Shown: piece after piece, positions 48,043 through 52,135 of the stretch
Numbering within the stretch: position 1 is the stretch's first letter
How the letters are laid out: each line of letters opens with the position of its first letter
Virus record (IMG/VR): IMGVR_UViG_3300044675_006493
Span: 1 to 52,135 of that record
DNA from: a virus
Direction: 5' to 3' (one strand)
Length of the DNA: 52,135 nt
Program-made: the position numbers and the translations under genes
Notes under the pieces: generated by a model
The model's database searches: none
Told to the model about the DNA's origin: nothing
Seen by the model: the letters and a program-made list of their open reading frames with translations, nothing else

Positions 48043-48456
48043 ATGAATTTCGAAGATTGTCATTTGCCTTACGCTGTGTACGGTTCTTTGCGGCCTGATT
48101 GTGGGAACGATGGGTTGTGGAGAAACCGTGCGAATGTCAGAGATGGGAAGTGGTTCGTTGATGGTTACAGGCTCGTTGCGCATCGCAGTGGCATGTTTCC
48201 TTTTGCTTTGCCTTCTCCCTTTGGACATATCTGCGTCGATTTAATTGATCCACTTTCTCATCTTCAGGAGGATCTGCGTATTGATTTTGATCTTCTGGAG
48301 GGTTACCCCAATTTTTACAATCGCATCAAGGTCGATGTGTACGGCGAGAACTCTCAGTGTGTTGCTTGGCTTTACACACCTAACGATTCTGAAAGTTATG
48401 AGCATTTGCCTCGCGTGTCTGGTGGGAACTGGAAAAATTATCTAATCAATGTTTGA
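48043..48456 (+). CDS. AIG2/gamma-glutamylcyclotransferase-like protein
   Basis: 137 residues, TTTGGAG 5 nt before ATG 48043. YAVYGSLR (10-17) is the glycine loop Y-G-T/S-L-R of the GGCT/AIG2 fold. IDFDLLEGYPNFYNR carries Glu86, the likely general acid/base, in the family motif L-D-x-x-E-G-x-x-x-x-Y-x-R, then VDVY...CVAWLY as the last strands. Family enzymes cyclise gamma-glutamyl amines to 5-oxoproline, freeing the amine. In phages and bacteria they co-occur with amidoligases and GAT-II enzymes, both encoded 2.3-5 kb away here. Confidence 0.8.
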   Translation: MNFEDCHLPYAVYGSLRPDCGNDGLWRNRANVRDGKWFVDGYRLVAHRSGMFPFALPSPFGHICVDLIDPLSHLQEDLRIDFDLLEGYPNFYNRIKVDVYGENSQCVAWLYTPNDSESYEHLPRVSGGNWKNYLINV

Positions 48457-48474
48457 GTAGGTTGTTTTTTAAAC

Positions 48475-48487
48475 CAACCATGGATAG
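48475..48487. repeat. CAACCATGGATAG, third partial copy of the origin-flanking repeat
   Basis: Thirteen bases identical to 40635-40647 and 40863-40875. It overlaps a possible promoter (TTGTTT at 48462-48467, 17-nt spacer, TAGCAT at 48485-48490) of the next gene, which would suit an operator. Confidence 0.45.
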
Positions 48488-48523
48488 CATGTATTCATGG
48501 AGTCCAACAGGAAAGGAAATGAA

Positions 48524-48766
48524 ATGAGTGACAGCAATTCCACAGAGAAGCGTGCCCTTCACGCCTACCTTGACGTAGGCGCTTACGAACGTTTTTCTGA
48601 CTTTGCCTCTAATGGGGGCGTCTCGGTGTCCGGTTTGCTGCAAGCCATTGGCCAGAACCTTGATGGCAAGAGTGAAAACATCAACCTCAATAGTTTGCTG
48701 CTTGATGCACGTTCGGTTGATTCTGATCGACGCAAGCGGCCCATGTTGCGAAAGGGAAACAAGTAA
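48524..48766 (+). CDS. Ribbon-helix-helix-like DNA-binding protein
   Basis: 80 residues; AAAGGA about 6 nt before ATG 48524 favours this start over ATG 48497. Residues ~10-45: KRALHAYLDVGAYERFSDFA then GVSVSGLLQAIGQNL, the strand-helix-helix of Arc/CopG-type regulators. Basic C-terminus (DRRKRPMLRKGNK). It lies right after the possible operator/promoter at 48475-48490, so it may regulate itself. The stop overlaps the DUF932-like gene by 1 nt. Confidence 0.62.
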   Translation: MSDSNSTEKRALHAYLDVGAYERFSDFASNGGVSVSGLLQAIGQNLDGKSENINLNSLLLDARSVDSDRRKRPMLRKGNK

Positions 48767-49782
48767 TGCCTCACAATTTGGAACAGTACGGCGAGGGAAC
48801 TTCTTTCGCCTATAACGGTGCTGAGAACCCTTGGCATCGTCTTGGTGTGAAGATGGATGGTCTTTCGACGGCTGAAGAGATGCTTTTGGCGGCGCGCGCA
48901 GACTATTTGGTGAGTTCTGAACCTCTCTATGTCATGACTGAGAATGGGGCAGTTCAAATCGAAGGTCGTCGCGCCACTGTGCGCAGCGTGCGCGAAGACG
49001 ATGATCGTGATCCTTCGGATCGTATTCTGGGTGTTGTCGGTGAGTCGTATGGCATTGTCCAGAATCGTGATGTTCTGAATCGTGCGTTGGCAGTTGTGAA
49101 CGCTGACGGTAAGGCTGTTGTTGATACTTGTGGCGTTCTAGGCAAGGGCGAACGTTTCTTTGCTTACATTGATTTGGGTCACATGAGCATTGATCCAAAC
49201 GGTATCGACGACAAAATCACTCGTGGTTTGGGTGTTTTGACTTCGCATGATGGGACTGCTGCTGTCACTTATGCGATGAGCAATATCCGTTGGGTTTGCC
49301 AGAACACTGTGACTGCCGGTTTGAACGCTGCCACTCGCATGTTTCGCGCTCGTCACACAACGAATGTTGAATCTATGCTTGTTGACGCTCAAAGAGTTTT
49401 GGGTATTGCCGACACGTGGGAACAAACTTTTTCTCAGTTGGCTGAGCGTCTTCTGCGAGTAAACGACGGGTCGAATTCCGCTAAGGCGCATGACATCATG
49501 AGTCGTGTGGAGGGAATTCTGTGGCCCATGGGTGATGAGCCTTCACGCCATGCAGAAACAATTTCTGAGACTCGCAGCATGGAGTTGCATTCTTTGTTGG
49601 ATTCAGATACTTGTGGCAATGGTTTCGGTTACAACGGTTGGGCAATTTACAATGCGTTCGTTGAATACTCTGATCATGTTCGCCCGCGTTTGTCTGACGA
49701 GCGTCGTGCAGAGGCAACAATTCTTGGCTTGACCGATGATTGGAAGAATAAGGTCGCTAACCTTGTTCTTGCAGGAAGTTAG
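48766..49782 (+). CDS. DUF932-like phage/plasmid protein
   Basis: 338 residues. Family marks: PWHRLGVKMDG near the start, VVGESYGIVQNRDVL, FFAYIDLG, LTSHDGTAAVTYAMSNIRWVCQNTV, and a late NGWAIYNAFVEYSDH. DUF932 proteins (phage/plasmid-like TIGR03299 group) are frequent in phages and conjugative plasmids. They are usually early and of unknown biochemical role. Full length for the family; coupled to the RHH-like gene. Confidence 0.88.
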   Translation: MPHNLEQYGEGTSFAYNGAENPWHRLGVKMDGLSTAEEMLLAARADYLVSSEPLYVMTENGAVQIEGRRATVRSVREDDDRDPSDRILGVVGESYGIVQNRDVLNRALAVVNADGKAVVDTCGVLGKGERFFAYIDLGHMSIDPNGIDDKITRGLGVLTSHDGTAAVTYAMSNIRWVCQNTVTAGLNAATRMFRARHTTNVESMLVDAQRVLGIADTWEQTFSQLAERLLRVNDGSNSAKAHDIMSRVEGILWPMGDEPSRHAETISETRSMELHSLLDSDTCGNGFGYNGWAIYNAFVEYSDHVRPRLSDERRAEATILGLTDDWKNKVANLVLAGS

Positions 49783-49830
49783 GGCTTGCAACGCAGTTTG
49801 AGGTTTGTCGTGGCCTCCCTGCGTTGCGTT

Positions 49831-49864
49831 GGGGGCGACTCGTTGGGCATGGCGAGTCGCCCCC
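49831..49864 (+). terminator. Stable hairpin after the DUF932-like gene
   Basis: 12-bp perfect stem GGGGGCGACTCG / CGAGTCGCCCCC with a 10-nt loop, followed by TCTCATTTG rather than a strong T-run. Probably partial terminator or mRNA stabiliser between the early gene and the next one at 49893. Confidence 0.6.
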
Positions 49865-49892
49865 CTCTCATTTGTATCTTTGGAGGATGATG

Positions 49893-50246
49893 ATGGGTGT
49901 GATGGAGTTTTGCAGGATTATTGATACCGACGATTCCAAAATTCTGTGGACGGTGCTTTACGCAGATGTCGAAAACGATAAATGGAATATTGTTGAAGAA
50001 GATCGAATGAGGATGACGAGTAGGGTGCCTCTTAGCGCATTTCACGAGTGGATCCCCGGTGTTAATCTGTTGGAAAATATGTCCTCTGAGGCAGCAGGAC
50101 TAACTTGGCACGGTTTTGTTTGCATGTGTGCTGTCGCCGCTTACGGTTTGGGGCAGGAGGGTTGGGAGACGCGCGCTTGGTGGATTACGGTTCTTGATCA
50201 AGCGTCAGAGTATCGTGATGAGATTCGCGCTATGCAAAACCTTTGA
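49893..50246 (+). CDS. Hypothetical protein
   Basis: 117 residues. Three consecutive ATGs (49887, 49890, 49893) follow GGAGG at 49882-49886; the third has the best spacing. N-terminal EFCRIIDTDDSKILWTVLYADVENDKWNIVEED is beta-hairpin-like; the C-terminus is helical with several Trp and Cys (LTWHGFVCMCAVAAYGLGQEGWETRAWWITVLDQ). Function unknown. Confidence 0.6.
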   Translation: MGVMEFCRIIDTDDSKILWTVLYADVENDKWNIVEEDRMRMTSRVPLSAFHEWIPGVNLLENMSSEAAGLTWHGFVCMCAVAAYGLGQEGWETRAWWITVLDQASEYRDEIRAMQNL

Positions 50247-50261
50247 TTGATTGGAATTTGA

Positions 50262-50531
50262 ATGTCTAATTGTGGAAATTGTTCTTCTTGCGGGTGTGGC
50301 AAGAGAGAGTCTTTGACTGGAAGTTTTTCCAGTGCGGAAGGTGAGGGTTTTGCTCTTTTCCTGAGTGAGGTTGGTGGCATTGATTTGGGATCTGAAGATG
50401 ATTTCTTTTGGAGTTTGGCCGTTTCTCAGATTCCTGTAGATCCATCTCAACCTACTGATGTGTGGGAAAAGAAGGTTGCTGAAAGATTTTCTTACCTTAA
50501 AGAGGTCGCCAACCAAATCGAAGAAGGTTAG
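50262..50531 (+). CDS. Small protein with Cys-rich N-terminus
   Basis: 89 residues. The N-terminus MSNCGNCSSCGCGKRES has five cysteines within 13 residues, a likely metal or disulfide cluster. The rest is acidic (SAEGEGFALFLSEVGG, GSEDDFFWSLAV) and ends in a helix (VWEKKVAERFSYLKEVANQIEEG). Its stop lies in a 7-bp hairpin (GAAGGTT/AACCTTC, 50523-50541). Function unknown. Confidence 0.58.
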   Translation: MSNCGNCSSCGCGKRESLTGSFSSAEGEGFALFLSEVGGIDLGSEDDFFWSLAVSQIPVDPSQPTDVWEKKVAERFSYLKEVANQIEEG

Positions 50532-50547
50532 ATAAACCTTCTCTGTG

Positions 50548-50553
50548 TATAAT
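50548..50553 (+). promoter_or_regulatory. -10 box (TATAAT) for the tail-fibre unit
   Basis: A perfect TATAAT 7 nt after a 7-bp hairpin and 35 nt before the first gene of the fibre operon (50588). The -35 region is poor (AGGTTA). A late-type promoter dependent on a phage activator is possible. Confidence 0.45.
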
Positions 50554-50587
50554 GTCGGGTTGAGACAATCCTAACTTTTGAGGTTTT

Positions 50588-50923
50588 GTGGTGGCAGCCC
50601 GACGCGATCTAGAGGTTTATCAGGGCGACACGTTCACCCATGAGATTCGCATTGTTGATGCGGATGGTGATCCGATCAATGTGACGGGTAGAACGTTTGA
50701 GTCGCAGGTAAGGCGTCGTACTTCTTACGACACTATCGAAGCAACGTTTTCTGTAGATACGTCTCAGGCCGCGACTGGTGTTGTGGTTTTCACCATTGAT
50801 GCTGCCACTTGCGCCGATTTGGAGACAGGCGTTCATCGTTACGATGTTCACCAAATTGTTGGCGGTGTGGTTTTGACTTTGGTTTATGGTCGGGTCAACA
50901 TTCGTGGTGAGGTCACCCGTTGA
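50588..50923 (+). CDS. Small structural protein upstream of fibre (baseplate-like N-terminal domain)
   Basis: 111 residues from GTG 50588; GTG 50591 (AGG 7 nt upstream) is equally likely. [38 protein letters not shown] is the beta-sandwich start seen in BppU-like and fibre N-terminal attachment domains: D.G.P.N.TG..F..QVR. It ends with [14 protein letters not shown]. Its stop overlaps the TTG start of the collagen-like gene by 3 nt, so it is translated with it. Likely connects the fibre to the tail. Confidence 0.65.
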   Translation: MVAARRDLEVYQGDTFTHEIRIVDADGDPINVTGRTFESQVRRRTSYDTIEATFSVDTSQAATGVVVFTIDAATCADLETGVHRYDVHQIVGGVVLTLVYGRVNIRGEVTR

Positions 50924-52135
50924 GCAGCGAACAAACAACTGTTGTTGTTGATTCTGGTGCTGTCACAACTGTTGAGGTTGTAGACGAGCAGGTCACAATC
51001 GTTTCGATTGAGGATCGTGCTGTCACCATTATTGGTACTGGCGAGATTGGTCCTGCTGGCCCGCAAGGTGCGACAGGGCCGCAGGGTGTAACAGGGCCGC
51101 AGGGGGCTGCTGGGCCTACGGGTGCGACAGGTGTTCAAGGTCCTACAGGGCCGCAGGGTTCCACCGGTCCTCAGGGTCAGATCGGTCCCCATGGCCCGAC
51201 TGGTCCGACCGGCCCCATCGGGCCGCAGGGCGCTACGGGCGCTATCGGGGCGACGGGCGCTGTTGGCCCAACTGGGGCTACGGGTGTTCAGGGGGCCACG
51301 GGTGCTGTTGGCGCTACCGGAGCGGTTGGTCCTACGGGTGCGACCGGGGCGGTTGGTGCGACAGGACCGCAAGGTGCTGTGGGTGCGACGGGGGCGACCG
51401 GTCCGCAGGGCGCTCAGGGGCCGGTAGGCGATACAGGTCCGCAGGGTCAGACAGGACCTCAGGGCGCTATTGGACCGCAGGGTGCGACGGGTGCGGTTGG
51501 TGCGACTGGGGACACCGGCCCGCAAGGTCCGCAAGGTCCGACAGGTTCGCAGGGCGACACGGGGGATACCGGCCCTCAGGGTCCTACCGGTCCGCAGGGT
51601 GTGACAGGTCCTCATGGTGACACGGGGGCGACAGGTCCTCAGGGACCTCAGGGTGCCACAGGTCCGCAGGGTGCGACCGGCTCGCAAGGACCGACCGGCC
51701 CTCAGGGACCTCAGGGGGCAATTGGCCCGCAGGGTGATACGGGTGCGACTGGCGACACCGGCGCGACTGGCGACACCGGACCTACCGGTCCGCAGGGTGT
51801 TATAGGTCCGCAGGGTCCTGTAGGAGCGACTGGTCCGCAGGGCGATACCGGACCGACTGGTCCGCAGGGTTCAGTTGGCGCTACTGGTCCGCAGGGCGAC
51901 ACTGGCCCTCAGGGTTCTACCGGTCCACAAGGGGCCGTTGGCCCGCAAGGGGCGACTGGTGCGACTGGTTCGCAAGGCCCGACTGGCCCGCAGGGGGATA
52001 CAGGCCCAACCGGGCCGCAAGGCGCGATTGGGGCGACCGGTCCGCAAGGCGACACAGGACCGCAGGGTGCTATTGGCCCTCAGGGCGCTACAGGTGCGCA
52101 AGGGCCGCAAGGCGCTACGGGAGCGACGGGTGTTC
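50920..52135 (+). CDS. Collagen-like tail fibre protein, N-terminal part (runs off the window)
   Basis: TTG start at 50920 inside TTGA, overlapping the previous stop. Residues ~1-43 are a non-collagen head ([38 protein letters not shown]). From residue ~44 to the window end (405 codons plus one base) every third residue is Gly ([13 protein letters not shown] style). No stop is met. Content and frame match the C-terminal part at 1-1192, but a direct join of window ends would be out of frame by one base class (1 leftover base + 1 base). Full protein probably about 800 residues or more. Confidence 0.85.
   Translation, partial: MSSEQTTVVVDSGAVTTVEVVDEQVTIVSIEDRAVTIIGTGEIGPAGPQGATGPQGVTGPQGAAGPTGATGVQGPTGPQGSTGPQGQIGPHGPTGPTGPIGPQGATGAIGATGAVGPTGATGVQGATGAVGATGAVGPTGATGAVGATGPQGAVGATGATGPQGAQGPVGDTGPQGQTGPQGAIGPQGATGAVGATGDTGPQGPQGPTGSQGDTGDTGPQGPTGPQGVTGPHGDTGATGPQGPQGATGPQGATGSQGPTGPQGPQGAIGPQGDTGATGDTGATGDTGPTGPQGVIGPQGPVGATGPQGDTGPTGPQGSVGATGPQGDTGPQGSTGPQGAVGPQGATGATGSQGPTGPQGDTGPTGPQGAIGATGPQGDTGPQGAIGPQGATGAQGPQGATGATGV

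Noticed and set aside
51040-52135. Short regular repeats that could suggest a CRISPR array or satellite
   Set aside because: The period is 9 nt coding for Gly-X-Y triplets and spacers are absent; this is a coding repeat.
1-52135. Temperate phage genes (integrase, repressor, attP)
   Set aside because: No tyrosine or serine recombinase motifs and no CI-like repressor were seen; the HTH-like proteins present fit initiator, terminase or RHH roles.

Overview
The window looks like the nearly complete genome of a tailed dsDNA phage, a siphovirus, of an actinobacterium. Two WhiB-family regulators, which are known only from Actinobacteria and their phages, point to the host. A small tail-fibre-associated protein (2042-2323) resembles proteins of aquatic phages, and the collagen-like fibre would fit that setting. 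A 1344-residue tape measure with a frameshifted tail-assembly chaperone pair indicates a long non-contractile tail of about 0.2 micrometre, using the usual 0.15 nm per residue. I see no integrase, excisionase, CI-type repressor, tRNA or CRISPR array, so a lytic lifestyle is the simpler reading. Both ends of the window lie inside Gly-X-Y repeats of what looks like one collagen-like fibre gene. The molecule is therefore probably circular or circularly permuted, cut or incompletely assembled inside that repeat.

Layout. (1) 47.5-52.1 kb and 0-18.6 kb, plus strand: a short early-type block with a GGCT/AIG2-like enzyme, a ribbon-helix-helix-like protein and a DUF932-like protein. Then come a collagen-like fibre, a Gly-rich fibre protein and a portal fused to a MuF-like domain, ending at a strong terminator at 4.9 kb. 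After a promoter follows the replication/recombination block: ERF annealing protein, an O-like initiator with internal iterons, a helicase-loader-like protein, a Dam-like methylase, a nuclease-like protein, WhiB, then both terminase subunits. A five-gene sugar/methyl cluster comes next (glycosyltransferases, SAM methyltransferases and a TagF-like protein), then a second WhiB and a dCMP-deaminase-like enzyme. (2) 18.5-40.6 kb, minus strand, read from right to left: Dcm methylase, membrane protein, prohead protease, transglycosylase lipoprotein, metallophosphoesterase, major capsid protein, tail tube, head-tail connectors, SSB, G/GT chaperones, tape measure, minor tail proteins, amidase endolysin and a holin candidate. 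(3) 40.6-41.2 kb: an intergenic origin-like region. (4) 41.2-47.5 kb: an accessory island of unusual base composition. It has two small plus-strand genes and a minus-strand block carrying a Zn-ribbon amidoligase and a class II glutamine amidotransferase, driven by two near-identical promoters.

Most interesting points. First, an amidoligase, a class II glutamine amidotransferase and an AIG2/gamma-glutamylcyclotransferase-like protein lie within about 5.5 kb. Together they look like a peptide/amide-conjugation system of unknown substrate, and the minus-strand part sits between long direct repeats. Second, an iteron module of three 15-bp imperfect palindromes plus two 12-mers occurs twice: inside the initiator gene at 7.7 kb and, inverted, next to an AT-rich stretch at 40.7 kb. 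The second copy is the best origin candidate. Third, several genes have TANNNT boxes 6 nt before the start codon, which suggests leaderless transcription. All functional names rest on motif recognition by eye; no database search was run.
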